Of a stretch of DNA of 51,010 nt, positions 51,007 through 51,010 are shown piece after piece (within the stretch, counting starts at the first letter, position 1; every line of letters starts with the position of its first letter). The stretch lies in assembly GCA_017626655.1 (NCBI GenBank), contig JAGAIH010000292.1:1-51010 (forward strand), read 5' to 3'. Under the pieces are notes generated by a model. That model saw only the letters and a list, made by a program, of their open reading frames with translations, was not told the origin of the DNA and made no database searches. The position numbers and the translations under genes were made by a program. This DNA is from Clostridia bacterium (GTDB lineage: Bacteria > Bacillota_A > Clostridia > Oscillospirales > CAG-272).

Positions 51007-51010
51007 AGGG

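Noticed and set aside
50098..51010. Cobalamin riboswitch for the corrinoid locus
   Set aside because: I looked for the B12-box and long structured leader upstream of the corrinoid start. The region is coding AraC sequence and no B12-box-like block was seen.

Overview
The window looks like a chromosomal segment of an uncultivated, gut-type Clostridia (Bacillota/Firmicutes). The evidence is Gram-positive promoters (TTGACA-like and TATAAT-like boxes almost always 17 bp apart), strong AGGAGG ribosome binding sites, a tRNA with an encoded CCA end, MEP-pathway isoprenoid synthesis (dxs), many lipoproteins with Thr/Glu/Pro-rich linkers after the lipobox, and a GC-rich genome devoted to glycan breakdown. 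The species cannot be named from this sequence alone.

Layout, left to right. 1-4.5 kb: a small membrane protein and a large surface protein with BspA-like leucine-rich repeats followed by about ten Cys-rich repeats. 4.5-5.6 kb: a tRNA-Leu(CAA) with promoter and terminator, a partial copy of its 3' end, and a divergent XRE regulator / SLOG (DUF2493) pair whose shared promoter region is full of palindromes. 5.6-7.5 kb: a leftward operon of membrane protein, SGNH hydrolase and DUF4358 lipoprotein. 7.7-9.6 kb: dxs. 9.8-16.8 kb: single-gene sugar units: a GH43-like protein, an atypical Gfo/Idh/MocA protein divergent from an AraC regulator, an NlpC/P60-like lipoprotein and a GH36 alpha-galactosidase. 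16.8-21.7 kb: an AraC regulator divergent from a four-gene amino-sugar operon (two Gfo/Idh/MocA proteins, NagB-like, NagA-like).

21.8-29.7 kb: a leftward operon of a MarR regulator, two ABC exporter half-transporters that each carry an N-terminal zinc ribbon, a DUF1854 protein between them, and a GH95 glycosidase. 29.7-33.2 kb: a visibly more A/T-rich island with one gene, a membrane protein with Rossmann-like and ryanodine-receptor-like (RyR) domains, followed by a non-coding stretch containing a 422-bp element with inverted ends and an orphan promoter. 33.2-35.8 kb: a GH2 enzyme with a long leader.

36.1-51.0 kb: a leftward glycan-utilisation cluster. It starts at the right edge with an AraC regulator that runs in frame into a corrinoid (B12) protein, then a solute-binding lipoprotein, a GH78 rhamnosidase, a sialate O-acetylesterase-like lipoprotein, a GH99-like/PA14 lipoprotein and a lipoprotein with a recent 540-bp internal duplication. 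My reading, which is inference, is that this cluster attacks a rhamnose-containing, acetylated and perhaps O-methylated glycan, with the corrinoid protein serving either demethylation or cobalamin-dependent regulation. The strongest candidates for something undescribed are this AraC-corrinoid reading frame, the RyR membrane protein island and the zinc-ribbon ABC/DUF1854 exporter operon.
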